Below, piece after piece: positions 35,973 through 45,097 of a stretch of 64,000 nucleotides of DNA (position 1 is the first letter of the stretch; the number at the start of each line of letters is the position of its first letter). The notes under the pieces were generated by a model that was not told where the DNA came from, made no database searches, and saw only the letters and a program-made list of their open reading frames with translations. The DNA is taken from the NCBI RefSeq assembly GCF_023740735.1, contig NZ_JAMRXH010000011.1, positions 1-64,000 of the forward strand. Direction: 5' to 3'. Source of the DNA: Nocardia sp. CDC159 (GTDB lineage Bacteria > Actinomycetota > Actinomycetes > Mycobacteriales > Mycobacteriaceae). Made by a program: the position numbers and the translations under genes.

Positions 35973-36971
35973 TCAGGAGTGGGGTGGGCGCGGGGCCTTG
36001 TCTATCAGTCCGATGGCCCAATTCGCGGTCCAGGTGGTGGCCGTGGTGCCGTTCTCGTCGACCTTGTACGAGGCGTAGAGCGCGTGCACCGGATTGCCGA
36101 CCGCGCGGACGAGGGTGGTCAGGCTGGGCAGGATGTTGACCGGGTTGAGCGCCTTGGGCGGGGCGTCGCAGATGAGATCACCAGGCGCACAGATGGTGTA
36201 CGTGCGATCGGCGAGCGCGCCGAAGCCGCCCGGGCGCGGACCGGTCATGGTGATTCCGGGCACGCTCAGCCCGCGCAACGCCACCTCGGCGCCGACTCCC
36301 GGTGGGGCACCGCCGATCTGGACGGGCTGTCCCGGACCGCCGTCGCGGCGCCCGTCGGCGATCACGGTCACGCCGAGCACCTTGTCGGCGGGCACCGGGC
36401 CCTTGCCCGCGCCGATCTGGGCGGCGATATCGCCCGCGATCACCGCGCCCTGCGAGAAGCCCGCGATGACATAGGTGGTCAGCGGACAGTGCTCGCGCGT
36501 CGCGGCCAGCTTGTCGGTCGCCTTGCGGGTGCCCTCGGAACGACTGTTGTTGTAGGACTGCTGGCCGTCCGGCGGCAGCGCGATCGGATTGGAGAACTGC
36601 GCGACGTACGGGACGGTGTAGACCTCCACCCGGTTCTCCGGGAACTGCTGGCGCACCGGATTGGTGACACCGAGCATCAGCGAGTTCGGATTGGCGCTCG
36701 GGTTGTACGGATCGTCGTCGCTGCGGGACTCCCAGGTTCCCGGGATCGACAGCAGCAGCACATCCGGGCAGTCGGCCGGCTGCGAGGTGGGTTCCTTCGG
36801 ACCCGGCTTGGGCGGCTTCGGCCCGGGCAGATTCAGCAGCCCCGCCAGCAGATACCACAGCAGGATCACCAGCACGACGATCGCCGCGACGATCGCCAGG
36901 AACAGCAGACAGCCGGGGCGGCGCCGGCGACCGCCCGCACCGCCCGGATATCCCGCCTGTCGCCGAATCAC
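35973..36971 (-). CDS. cutinase-like serine hydrolase, Rv3802c type
   Basis: Homologue of mycobacterial Rv3802c (Culp6), an envelope thioesterase/phospholipase A linked to mycolate metabolism. The 332-residue protein has an N-terminal membrane anchor (about residues 15-40), a Pro/Lys-rich linker, and a cutinase domain: SIPGTWESRSDDDP, nucleophile Ser about 173 in GFSQGAVIAGD, Asp in CAPGDLICDAP and His in PVHALY. The end of the domain (NWAIGLIDKAPRPPHS) matches the family. The start is the GTG at 36971, which overlaps the stop of the upstream DUF732 gene (GTGA); this start, rather than the longer frame, gives a proper membrane anchor. Confidence 0.92.
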   Translation of the reverse strand: MIRRQAGYPGGAGGRRRRPGCLLFLAIVAAIVVLVILLWYLLAGLLNLPGPKPPKPGPKEPTSQPADCPDVLLLSIPGTWESRSDDDPYNPSANPNSLMLGVTNPVRQQFPENRVEVYTVPYVAQFSNPIALPPDGQQSYNNSRSEGTRKATDKLAATREHCPLTTYVIAGFSQGAVIAGDIAAQIGAGKGPVPADKVLGVTVIADGRRDGGPGQPVQIGGAPPGVGAEVALRGLSVPGITMTGPRPGGFGALADRTYTICAPGDLICDAPPKALNPVNILPSLTTLVRAVGNPVHALYASYKVDENGTTATTWTANWAIGLIDKAPRPPHS

Positions 36972-37489
36972 TTGTTGCAGTAGGTCGTCGTGGCGACGTC
37001 GATGTAGATCTTGCCGGCCTGCTCGACCGACATCTTGGACGCGTCGAACGCCGGATCGGAACCGGCCATGGCGTTGACGTAGGTCGCGATCTCCTGATCG
37101 GAGGCGCCGCTCGCCTTGCCCTGGCACACGTAGTTGGCGGCGGTCAGCGCGATATCCGGGCTGGACGGCGACACGCCGCGCTTGTGCAGCTCGTCCAGGA
37201 AGGCCTGATCCTTACCGCTCACCGGGGCGGTGTTGGCGGGACCGGGCGACTGGGGTGCGGGCTGCGGCCGCTCCTCGGGCGTGATCAGGGTGGTGGGCGC
37301 CTCCGCGGGGGGCTCCACCGGGGTGTACTTCGGCGAGGTCGGGGTCGGGCTCGCCGCCGCGGTGGTGGTCGAGGTCTTCAGCGTGGGCGTGTTCGACGCC
37401 GTCGAATCGTTGTTGCCGCAGGCGGCGAGCAAACCGGTGGCCGCGAATGCCACAAGCACGCCGGTCACCTTTCCACGGGTCCGAAGCAT
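36968..37489 (-). CDS. DUF732 lipoprotein
   Basis: The 173-residue product has a lipoprotein signal (lipobox LLAAC, Cys about 24), a Thr/Pro-rich linker of about 60 residues and a C-terminal DUF732 domain (FLDELHKRGVSPSSPD...AANYVCQGKASGASDQEI) ending in YCNK. DUF732 proteins are small secreted or lipid-anchored proteins of mycolata with no established function. The ATG at 37489 has GAGGAAAC upstream. It is translationally coupled to the Rv3802c-like lipase, so the two probably act together at the outer face of the membrane. Confidence 0.88.
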   Translation of the reverse strand: MLRTRGKVTGVLVAFAATGLLAACGNNDSTASNTPTLKTSTTTAAASPTPTSPKYTPVEPPAEAPTTLITPEERPQPAPQSPGPANTAPVSGKDQAFLDELHKRGVSPSSPDIALTAANYVCQGKASGASDQEIATYVNAMAGSDPAFDASKMSVEQAGKIYIDVATTTYCNK

Positions 37490-37604
37490 GTATTCGTTTC
37501 CTCGATCTGTTCACAAGGGTCAGCGGTCGCCGTCCAGGCTAACGGCTGCCCCGGGTCTCGGGGTGTGGCCACCGGAAACCTCATGTACTTCTCAAGGTGG
37601 AGCT

Positions 37605-39944
37605 TCACATGCCGTGTACCTCCGGCCTGCCGCCGCGGATCACGATGAAACCGGTCTGGAAGTTCTGCTGGCTGCCGCCGGGCACCGGGAATTCGTCGCT
37701 GACCGGAAAGCCCAGCCTGCCGTTCTCATACCCCTGGCGTCCCCACTCGTCCATGATCGCGCCGGTGCGCACGGCCCAGGCGCCCGACAGCGGACTCCAA
37801 TAGATATTGCCGCCCTCGAATTGCGAATAGCGGCCCGCGTCGCGGGTCGGCAACTCGTCGGCGACCGGAAAGCCGAGCGGGCTGTTCTCGAAGCCCAGCT
37901 GCGCGTACTTGCCCAGGATGAAGCCCTGTACGCGATGCGCGCCGGTCCTGGGGCTGAAGTACATCGGCCCGTTCTCGAAGCCCTGAACCACGCCGTCGCG
38001 CTGCGGCGTGCGCTCCTCCGGCCCGGTCGGATAACCCGCGGGCCCGCGCTCGTAGCCCTGGCGGGCCCATTCGGCGAGGATCGCGCCGCGCAGTGCGTGC
38101 GCACCGGTCTGGGGGGTGAAGTAGATCGAGCCGTTTTGGAAGGTCTGATAGCGCCCGCGCCCGTCCGGCAGCGGCCGCTCGACGTCGGTCGGCAGTCCCA
38201 GCGGCCCGGCCGGACCCAGCGCGCCGGTGTAGCTGCCGCCGACCATGCCGCCGACCGGATGCGCACCGGTCGCCGCCGACCAGAGCACCCGGCCGCCCCG
38301 GAAGTCCTGCGCGATCCCGCCGGGGACCTGGTATTCACCGGTCACACAGCCGCCCAGCCACGGATTGACCTGCGCCACCAGGCCGATCGCGCCGCCCGCC
38401 TGACATTCCGGCGCCTGCGCCTCGACGCCGAGCGCCGCGGCGGCCTGCGGCCAGGACTGGCGCATCTCGAAATCCCAGTACGGCCAGGAGTGCGTGCCGG
38501 ACGGGCGGAAGTTCACCGTCACCGGGATGGCCAGCTTGTTCAGCTTGTCGACGAAGTTCTGACTGGTCAGCCGGGACAGTATCTCCAGGCCCATGCCCGC
38601 GTAATTGGTGCTGATGCCGGGGATGTCCGACGGATGGTCGAAGGTGCCCGTACTGCCGCTGCCCGCGGAGACGTACAGGCTCAGGTCCTTCAGCTTGTCG
38701 GCCAGTGCGTACGGATCGTGCGCCGCCCATTCCGGACTGGTCGGCGGGCCCCACATGGCATTGGCGTCGAAGCCGCCCGCGTCGCGCATGGCGTACATGA
38801 TGGCCTGCGGCATCCCGAGGGTCGTGGTGGTGAGAACGCCCGAATAGGAGGCCGCGTACCGCACCCAGCCCGGATTACGCCCGGCCAGGAACATCGCCGC
38901 GGTGCCACCCATCGAAAGTCCCGCGACGCCACGGTTGTTCGTGGCGCGCCACTGGTTTTCCAGCAGCGGGGGCAGCTCCTTGGTGAGGAAGGTCTCCCAC
39001 TTGTAGGTCTTGCCGTTGTTCGGCTGTAACCAGTCGGAATAGAAGCTGGACTGGCCGCCGATCGGCAGCACCACGGTCACGCCCTTGTCGGCGTAGAACT
39101 CGGCCGCGCCGGCGTCCTTGGTCCAGCCGCTCTCATCGTCCTGAGCCCGCAGGCCGTCGAGCATGAACAGCACCGGGAAACGGGCCTCGGGCCGGGTGTT
39201 CCAGTCCCGCGCCAGCAGCAGCTGCACCTGTACGGGGGCGGCCATACTCGGCGAGTTGACCCAGACCGCGACGCGACGATCGGTCAGCCACACCACCTTC
39301 TGCACGGTCGCGCCGGAGACCGCGGCCGGAGCGGGCGCCGCCGGAGCGGGCACCGGTCCGGGGGCGGCTGGAACGGACGCGGGCGGGGCCGCCGGAGCCG
39401 GGGGTTCCGGTGCGGCTGGTGCTGGTGGGGGCGGCGCGGGAGCCGGAGCCGGAGCGGGGGCCGCCGCGGCAGGTGCGGGCTGAGCCGGTGCGGGCGGTTC
39501 CGGCGCCGGGACGGGCTGAGCGGGAGCCACCGGGGCAGGAGCAGCGGGAGTCGCCTGAACGGGGGCCACCGGCGCGAGCGCGGGTTGAGCTGGCGTGGGC
39601 GGCCCCGGCGCGGGGGCGGGCTGAGCGGGGGCCACCGGGGCAGGAGCAGCGGGCGTGCCCTGCACGGGTGCGACCGGGGCCTGAGGCCCGAGCGGAGCGG
39701 CGGGCTGAGCAGGGGCAGCGGGGGCGGCTGGCGTGGCCTGAGCGGGGGCAACCGGCGCGGGGCCAGCGGGCGCGGGGCCGGGTGCGGGCTGAGCGGGAGG
39801 CGCTGCGGGCGGCTCGGCGGCTATGGGCGTGGAAAGCCCTGCGGCGAGCGGCAATACGATCGACGCGGCGAGCACAGCCACCCGCCCACGAGTCACCCGA
39901 GCGCGGCGCGCGCTCCCCCAGCTCTCGCTTCCCTCACCAGCCAC
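37605..39944 (-). CDS. mycolyltransferase (Ag85 type) with Pro/Ala linker and LGFP repeats
   Basis: This 779-residue exported enzyme has four parts: a signal or anchor segment (about 15-45), a Pro/Ala-rich linker (about 45-210, many QPAPA-like repeats), an Ag85/esterase-D domain (about 215-500) with LDGLRAQDDESGW, VLPIGGQSSFYSDW, nucleophile motif GLSMGG and His in GTHSWPYW, and a C-terminal block of four to five LGFP repeats (for example LGFPVADELPT). Ag85 proteins move mycolates between trehalose and arabinogalactan. The layout resembles Corynebacterium PS1/CMytA, where LGFP repeats are thought to bind the wall. The start is the GTG at 39944; no ribosome-binding site is evident and a later GTG is possible. 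It heads a run of five such genes. Confidence 0.9.
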   Translation of the reverse strand: MAGEGSESWGSARRARVTRGRVAVLAASIVLPLAAGLSTPIAAEPPAAPPAQPAPGPAPAGPAPVAPAQATPAAPAAPAQPAAPLGPQAPVAPVQGTPAAPAPVAPAQPAPAPGPPTPAQPALAPVAPVQATPAAPAPVAPAQPVPAPEPPAPAQPAPAAAAPAPAPAPAPPPPAPAAPEPPAPAAPPASVPAAPGPVPAPAAPAPAAVSGATVQKVVWLTDRRVAVWVNSPSMAAPVQVQLLLARDWNTRPEARFPVLFMLDGLRAQDDESGWTKDAGAAEFYADKGVTVVLPIGGQSSFYSDWLQPNNGKTYKWETFLTKELPPLLENQWRATNNRGVAGLSMGGTAAMFLAGRNPGWVRYAASYSGVLTTTTLGMPQAIMYAMRDAGGFDANAMWGPPTSPEWAAHDPYALADKLKDLSLYVSAGSGSTGTFDHPSDIPGISTNYAGMGLEILSRLTSQNFVDKLNKLAIPVTVNFRPSGTHSWPYWDFEMRQSWPQAAAALGVEAQAPECQAGGAIGLVAQVNPWLGGCVTGEYQVPGGIAQDFRGGRVLWSAATGAHPVGGMVGGSYTGALGPAGPLGLPTDVERPLPDGRGRYQTFQNGSIYFTPQTGAHALRGAILAEWARQGYERGPAGYPTGPEERTPQRDGVVQGFENGPMYFSPRTGAHRVQGFILGKYAQLGFENSPLGFPVADELPTRDAGRYSQFEGGNIYWSPLSGAWAVRTGAIMDEWGRQGYENGRLGFPVSDEFPVPGGSQQNFQTGFIVIRGGRPEVHGM

Positions 39945-40007
39945 AGGTGATTTGTACCGCGCAGTCGGTGGTTTGCCGGGGAGGACGCGCGGGTAGCCGG
40001 GGGATAA

Positions 40008-40042
40008 CGAAAGGCACCGCCCGCAATGGACGGTGCCTTTCG
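40008..40042 (-). terminator. terminator of the first Ag85 gene
   Basis: A 12-bp stem, CGAAAGGCACCG / CGGTGCCTTTCG, with an 11-base loop lies 13 bases after the stop of the minus-strand gene at 40056. Confidence 0.7.
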
Positions 40043-40055
40043 GTGAAATGTCCTA

Positions 40056-41093
40056 CTAGCCCGCGTTCAGTGCGGCCAGGATGCCCGGACGGGCCTTGGC
40101 CAGCTCGTCCTCCCAGTACTTCCAGGAGTGCGTGCCCGCGAACGGGTAGTCGTACTGCGCCGGGATGCCGAGCGAGGCCAGCCGAGCCTGGAACGACTTG
40201 GTGCTCACGAACGAGATCGCCTCGATGCCCATGGCGTTGGCGGTGTTGAACACACCCACCGCCGAGTTCGGGCGATCGTGCTGGCCGGGAAGGCCGTTGG
40301 CCGAGGAGATGAACATCGGCAGACCGCGCAACTGCGGCGCGAAGACCATCGGGTCCGAGCGCAGCCACTGCGGGCTCCACGGCGCGGCCATGGAGTCCAC
40401 GTTGAACCGACCGGCGTCGAGCATCATCACGCGGATGGCCTCGCGCATACCGGGCGCGTTCCAGTTCAGCGGGCCGGAGAAGGAGGCCGCGTGCTTGAAC
40501 TGATCACGGTGGAACGCCGCCAGCCGCAGCGCCGCCGGACCACTCATGGACAGTCCGGCCACGGCGTAGTTGTTGCGCGACACACCGTAATTGGCGAGGA
40601 AGTCGGGCAGCTCCTTGGTCAGGAAGGTCTCCCACTTGTAGGTGAACTTCTGACCGTTGGTGTTGCTCGGGGCCTGCCAGTCGGCGTACCAGCTGGACTG
40701 CCCGCCCACCGGCATGACCAGGGTGACGTTGTCGTTGGCGAACTGGGCCTGGGCATTGGTCTCGAACGACCAGGCATTGCGGTCGTCGCGGGCGCGCAGG
40801 CCGTCGAGCAGCAGCAGCGCGGCGTTACCGCCGTTGCGCGCCCACTGCACCTGAACCTTCACCGGGCCCATCGAGGAGGGCACCATCAGCTCTTCGTAGC
40901 CACCGGCCGGAGTGCGATGCACCGGAGCACCGATCGGAGCCGCCAGGGCGACCGTCGGGGTCGCCACACCCGCCGCGATCGGGAGTGCCAGCGTGGCCGC
41001 ACCCACAGCGAGAAGGCGTGAGCGCCAACCGAGCTTTGCATTTCGCCGTCCTGACTGGACTCCCTCCGGCGCGGCGGACCTGCCGAAACGCAT
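40056..41093 (-). CDS. mycolyltransferase, antigen 85 family
   Basis: The 345-residue product has a signal peptide (about residues 20-50, ending ALAAP), and an Ag85 domain with LLDGLRARDDRNAW, LVMPVGGQSSWYADW, TYKWETFLTKELP, nucleophile Ser about 182 in GLSMSG, Glu in MGIEAIS and His in GTHSWKYW. It catalyses mycolate transfer at the wall. Of the four short copies here it is the closest to mycobacterial Ag85A/B/C in motifs and in position next to aftB-glf, although the other paralogues lie between. The ATG at 41093 has AGAGAG about ten bases upstream. The 292 bases upstream hold the promoter; nothing else is clear in them. Confidence 0.92.
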   Translation of the reverse strand: MRFGRSAAPEGVQSGRRNAKLGWRSRLLAVGAATLALPIAAGVATPTVALAAPIGAPVHRTPAGGYEELMVPSSMGPVKVQVQWARNGGNAALLLLDGLRARDDRNAWSFETNAQAQFANDNVTLVMPVGGQSSWYADWQAPSNTNGQKFTYKWETFLTKELPDFLANYGVSRNNYAVAGLSMSGPAALRLAAFHRDQFKHAASFSGPLNWNAPGMREAIRVMMLDAGRFNVDSMAAPWSPQWLRSDPMVFAPQLRGLPMFISSANGLPGQHDRPNSAVGVFNTANAMGIEAISFVSTKSFQARLASLGIPAQYDYPFAGTHSWKYWEDELAKARPGILAALNAG

Positions 41094-41342
41094 TGATACT
41101 GCTCTCTTTCTGCTGCTGTAAGTCTGCTGTTGTAGCTGTACCGCGCGACGGCATTCACCGACACCGGCACGATCAGCACCCACCCCGGATCCCGACCTCC
41201 GATGTGAGCGACGGCGCGTCTACGAACTGGTCACACTTGCGCTCGCTGGACGATATGCGACAGCCGAATCGTTAGCAAGATGGCACCTTACCCATGACCG
41301 AAATCCGCCCGTGCACGTTCCGTAATCGTGCGGTGACCCTAT

Positions 41343-41373
41343 CGCGTTCGGCCGGTGATGTCGCCGGAACGCG
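41343..41373. terminator. possible stem-loop after the second Ag85 gene
   Basis: CGCGTTCGGC (41343-41352) and GCCGGAACGCG (41363-41373) pair with a single bulge, 12 bases beyond the stop of the minus-strand gene at 41386. No T run follows, so the terminator role is uncertain. Confidence 0.4.
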
Positions 41374-41385
41374 AAATCTCCTGCC

Positions 41386-42456
41386 CTACCCGAGATTCGC
41401 GCTCAGATCCGGCAGCATCTTGTAGACCTGATCCACCCAGTAACGCCAGAAGTGAACCCCGATCGGGGTGTAATCGAAGACCGCGTTACCGCCGCCCAGA
41501 CTGTCCCAGCGGGCCTGGAATGTCCGGGTATTCGCCAGCGCCAGGGCCTCCAGCACCGCGGCATTGGTCAGATGGTAGGCGTCCACGGCATTGCGCAGCG
41601 GATCGCGCGGGCCGGGAATGCCGTTGCCGGAGGAGATCCACAGCCGGGTCCCGTGCTCGCGCAGCAACTGCGCGGAGGCCGTCGGATCGTGGCGTTGCCA
41701 ACGCGGATCCCACGGCGGCCCCCACATGGCATCGATGTTGAAGCCGCCCGCGTCCACCATCGCCACGCGCAGCGCCTCCGGCATACCCGGGCCGGTCGGA
41801 TTCAGATATCCGGAATACGATGCGGCATATCGGAATTGATCGGGGTGATGGGCGGCGAGGGTGAGTGCCGCGCCGCCGCCCATCGACAACCCGATGACCG
41901 CGTTGCCCTCCGGGCTGAAACCGAGCCGGTCGTGCAGCGCATTACGCAGATCCCGGGTCAGGAACGTCTCCCATTGGTAGCGCACGCTCTTACCCGGCCC
42001 ACCCGACAACACCTGTGTCCCACCGGATCCGGAGACCGGCGCGCCCAGCGGCGGCAGCGCCAGGAACGAACTCGGCGCGTTCCAGTCCGAATAGAAACTG
42101 GACTGCCCGCCGATCGGCATCACCACGTTGATGTTGGCCTGGGTCAGCGCCCGTTCCACATCGGTGTCGATCTCCCAGCCGGACAGGTCGTTTCGGGCGC
42201 GCAGCCCGTCCAGCGCGTAGACCACGCGGCGGGTGTTACCGTCCGCGGCCCGGAATATCCGGCTCTTGATCGGTCCCATGCCGGAATCGACCCAGAAATC
42301 GAATCCGGCCGGATCGAAGGCGGCCGCGGCCGGTCCGGCCGTCACCGCGGTCGCCCCCAGCGGCAGCGAAACGACCAGGGCCAGACCGACGAGCACGCGG
42401 CGCAGCCGCGATCCGCCTGCGACAGCAATTTTTCCGCACACCACACCGGGACGCAT
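41386..42456 (-). CDS. mycolyltransferase, antigen 85 family
   Basis: The 356-residue product has a signal peptide ending AAAAF and an Ag85 domain: FDFWVDSGMGPIKSRIF, YALDGLRARNDLSGW, VVMPIGGQSSFYSDW, a Gly/Ser loop before GPGKSVRYQWETFL, nucleophile motif GLSMGG and His in GVHFWRYW. It belongs to the same subgroup as the next two genes (mature N-terminus FDFWVDS, the GGPGKS loop) and differs from the 40056 copy. The ATG at 42456 with AAAGG upstream is favoured over the frame opening at 42486. It is probably exported and mycolylates trehalose, arabinogalactan or proteins. Confidence 0.91.
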   Translation of the reverse strand: MRPGVVCGKIAVAGGSRLRRVLVGLALVVSLPLGATAVTAGPAAAAFDPAGFDFWVDSGMGPIKSRIFRAADGNTRRVVYALDGLRARNDLSGWEIDTDVERALTQANINVVMPIGGQSSFYSDWNAPSSFLALPPLGAPVSGSGGTQVLSGGPGKSVRYQWETFLTRDLRNALHDRLGFSPEGNAVIGLSMGGGAALTLAAHHPDQFRYAASYSGYLNPTGPGMPEALRVAMVDAGGFNIDAMWGPPWDPRWQRHDPTASAQLLREHGTRLWISSGNGIPGPRDPLRNAVDAYHLTNAAVLEALALANTRTFQARWDSLGGGNAVFDYTPIGVHFWRYWVDQVYKMLPDLSANLG

Positions 42457-42574
42457 CGAGTCGCCTTTCGCCTGCGCAATCACCATTGACCGTTCGGCAT
42501 TTTCCGAACTCTTCTATAAGGTGCGGCAGCGAATCCGGAGTGCGCGAAAACACCCCCGAGACCGAAACGTTACG

Positions 42575-43645
42575 TCAGCCGATATTGGCCGAGATATCCG
42601 GAATCATCCGATATGCCTCGCTCTGCCAGTTGAACCAGTCGTGCACCCCGACGTCGGGGAACGAATAGACCGCGTTCTGCGCACCCAGGGTGAGCATGCG
42701 CACCTGGAACGCGCGAGTGTTGGCCAGCGCCAACGCCTCCAGTGGCGCGCCGCGCACGATGTGGTCGGCGGCCTCCAGCGGCGGCAGGGCCAGATCCTCC
42801 GGCGCGGGTACGCCGCTGCCCGCGGCGATCCACAATCGCGTGTTGTTCGCGATCAACCGGGGTGCGAAGACGAACGGATCCATGCGCAGCCAGGCCGGGC
42901 CCCACGGCGGCGCCATCGAATCCACGTTGTAGCCGCCCGCATCGATCATCGCGAGCCGAATCGCCTCGCGCATACCGGGCGCGGAGATATTCAGATAGCC
43001 GGAGAACGAGCCCGCGAAACTGAACTGATCCGGGTGATAGGCCGCCAGCGTCAACGCCGCGCTACCGCCCATCGACAGGCCGAACACCCCATTGCGATCG
43101 ACCCGGAAACCGAGCCTGTCCCGCAACGCGTTTCGCAATTGGACGGTCAGGAAGGTCTCCCAGTCGTAGCGGTAGCTCTTGCCCGGACCGCCCAGGAACG
43201 TCTCGGTCGCACCGGATCCCGTGACGGACCCGAAGCCCGGCGAACCGATGCCGAAGAACGAACTCGGCGCGTTCCAGTCGGCATAGAAGCTGGACTGCCC
43301 GCCGATCGGCATGACCGCGTTGATATTCCACGCGGCCAGCACCTCGGCCACATTGGTCTCGTGCTCCCAGCCGCTGATGTCCTGGGTGGCCCGCATGCCG
43401 TCGAGCACATAGGCGACGCGGTTGGTATTGCCGTCGGCGGCCCGCAGGATGCGGGTCTTGATCGGTCCCATCACCGGGGAGTCGACCCAGAAGTCGAAGG
43501 CGGCGGGGGTGAACGCGGCCCGGGCCGGGGCGCCACCGAAACCCGCGAGCGCGATGGGCACGGCCATCATCGTCGCGACCGCCAGAACCGTCCGTCGCAG
43601 CCACCCGGCCCCCAGGGAACCGGACGTACTTCGCGCACCTCGCAT
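42575..43645 (-). CDS. mycolyltransferase, antigen 85 family
   Basis: The 356-residue product has a twin-Arg-poor but hydrophobic signal peptide (ending APARA) and an Ag85 domain with FDFWVDSPVMGPIKTRI, YVLDGMRATQDISGW, PIGGQSSFYADW, GGPGKSYRYDWETFL, nucleophile motif FGLSMGG and His in GVHDWFNW. The residue pattern after the catalytic His (DWFNW rather than xWRYW) departs from its neighbours and might affect the active site. Otherwise it is very close to the 43855 copy and looks like a recent duplicate. The ATG at 43645 has GAAAGG upstream. Confidence 0.91.
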   Translation of the reverse strand: MRGARSTSGSLGAGWLRRTVLAVATMMAVPIALAGFGGAPARAAFTPAAFDFWVDSPVMGPIKTRILRAADGNTNRVAYVLDGMRATQDISGWEHETNVAEVLAAWNINAVMPIGGQSSFYADWNAPSSFFGIGSPGFGSVTGSGATETFLGGPGKSYRYDWETFLTVQLRNALRDRLGFRVDRNGVFGLSMGGSAALTLAAYHPDQFSFAGSFSGYLNISAPGMREAIRLAMIDAGGYNVDSMAPPWGPAWLRMDPFVFAPRLIANNTRLWIAAGSGVPAPEDLALPPLEAADHIVRGAPLEALALANTRAFQVRMLTLGAQNAVYSFPDVGVHDWFNWQSEAYRMIPDISANIG

Positions 43646-43813
43646 CGCTGTCGACCTTTCGCCAGCGACCGGCGCACTTCTCGCGTCGCACGTCCGGCCG
43701 CTCGATCCGGAAACTGCGGGTCCTCGCTCAGTCGAGTATTACGGATGTCCGGTTGGTTCGCGGCCAGGCGGGCGGAATAAAACCGAAAAGTGATCTTGGA
43801 CGTACGGAAAAGA

Positions 43814-43842
43814 ACGAGGGGCCCGCTGAGCGGGCCCCTCGT
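43814..43842 (-). terminator. terminator of the last Ag85 gene
   Basis: A perfect 13-bp stem, ACGAGGGGCCCGC / GCGGGCCCCTCGT, with a 3-base loop lies 12 bases after the stop at 43855; on the minus strand it is followed by TTCTTTTCC. Confidence 0.85.
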
Positions 43843-43854
43843 CGATCGAATCGG

Positions 43855-44922
43855 TCAGCCGATATTGGCGGAGAGATCCGGGATCATGCGGTAGACCTCG
43901 CTCTCCCAGTAGCGCCAGTTGTGCACGCCCACGGCCGGGAAGTCGTAGGTGACGTTGTTGGCGCCCAGGGTGGCCATCCGGACCTGGAAGGCCCGGGTGT
44001 TGACCAGGGCCAAGGCCTCGAGCCCCATCGCGTTGAGGGTGTTGAAGTTCGGGCCGTCGACCGGGCCGGGCAGGCCGCTACCGGCGGAGATCCACAGCCG
44101 GGTGTTGTTGGCCTTCAGCCGAGGGGCGAAGACGAACGGGTCCATGCGCAGCCAGGCCGGGCCCCACGGCGGCGCCATCGAGTCGATGTTGTAACCGCCC
44201 GCGTCGATCATCGCCACCCGCAGCGCCTCGCGCATACCGGGCGCGGAGACGTTCAGATAGCCGGAGTAGGAACCGGCGTAGCTGAACTGATCCGGATGGT
44301 AGGCGGCCAGCGTCAGTGCCGCGCTGCCGCCCATGGACAGGCCGAACACGCCGTTGCGGGTGGGGTTGAAGCCCAGCCGGGCCCGCAGCGCGTTGCGCAG
44401 ATCGCGGGTCAGGAAGGTCTCCCAGTCGTAGCGGTAGCTCTTACCCGGGCCACCGGCCAGCACCTGGGTCGCGCCCGAGCCGGAGGCCGAGCCCGAGGAG
44501 GAGCCGGTGATCGGCGGCAGACCGAGGAACGAGCTGGGCGCGTTCCAGTCGGCGTAGAAGCTGGACTGCCCGCCGATCGGCATGACCACGTTGATGTTGG
44601 CCTGGGTGAGCGCGGCCGCGACATTGGTCTCGTGCTCCCAGCCGCTGATGTCCTGGGTGGCCCGCATGCCGTCGAGGGCGTACACCACGCGGTTGGTGTT
44701 GCCGTCCGCGGCGCGGAAGACCCTGGTCTTGATCGGCCCCATGACCGGGGAGTCGACCCAGAAGTCGATGCCCGAGGGGTTGAACGCGGCGGAGGCGGTG
44801 CCCGCCTCGACGACCGAGGTCCCGAAGGGCACCAGCGTCGCCAACGCCACTCCGAGCACCGACCGCTTCAGCCAGCCGGCCCGACGTTTCGTCTGCGCCC
44901 CTCGCACAGTCACGCCTCGCAT
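43855..44922 (-). CDS. mycolyltransferase, antigen 85 family
   Basis: The 355-residue product has a basic N-terminus and signal peptide ending ASAAF, then an Ag85 domain with FWVDSPVMGPIKTRVF, YALDGMRATQDISGW, VVMPIGGQSSFYADW, a Ser/Gly-rich insert before GPGKSYRYDWETFL, nucleophile Ser about 196 in FGLSMGG, Glu in MGLEALALV and His in GVHNWRYW. It is the first of the tandem group in transcription order and the one nearest aftB. The ATG at 44922 has AAAGG about 11 bases upstream. It has its own terminator, so it is likely a separate transcript. Confidence 0.92.
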   Translation of the reverse strand: MRGVTVRGAQTKRRAGWLKRSVLGVALATLVPFGTSVVEAGTASAAFNPSGIDFWVDSPVMGPIKTRVFRAADGNTNRVVYALDGMRATQDISGWEHETNVAAALTQANINVVMPIGGQSSFYADWNAPSSFLGLPPITGSSSGSASGSGATQVLAGGPGKSYRYDWETFLTRDLRNALRARLGFNPTRNGVFGLSMGGSAALTLAAYHPDQFSYAGSYSGYLNVSAPGMREALRVAMIDAGGYNIDSMAPPWGPAWLRMDPFVFAPRLKANNTRLWISAGSGLPGPVDGPNFNTLNAMGLEALALVNTRAFQVRMATLGANNVTYDFPAVGVHNWRYWESEVYRMIPDLSANIG

Positions 44923-44985
44923 ATTCTGTTCGGCCTTTCCCTTGTGCGGCCGGGGTTGGCCGCGTCTTGCTGATGGATCGCCCCT

Positions 44986-45003
44986 ACGCATGCGGACATG
45001 CGT
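44986..45003. promoter_or_regulatory. palindrome upstream of the last Ag85 gene
   Basis: ACGCATG (44986-44992) and CATGCGT (44997-45003) form a perfect 7-bp inverted repeat in the 175-base gap between aftB and the mycolyltransferase gene. It could be an operator; the evidence is only symmetry and place. Confidence 0.3.
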
Positions 45004-45097
45004 CCCCGACGGACGTACTCATCGGAGCTTATCGTGCGAGCAACAGCGTGTCGTTACCGAATCGAGACTAAGTGGCGAAGGACTCGCTATTACATGA

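Noticed and set aside
40056..44922. Prophage or integrative element explaining the tandem Ag85 genes
   Set aside because: No integrase, transposase, tRNA or att-like repeats are seen; simple gene duplication is sufficient.
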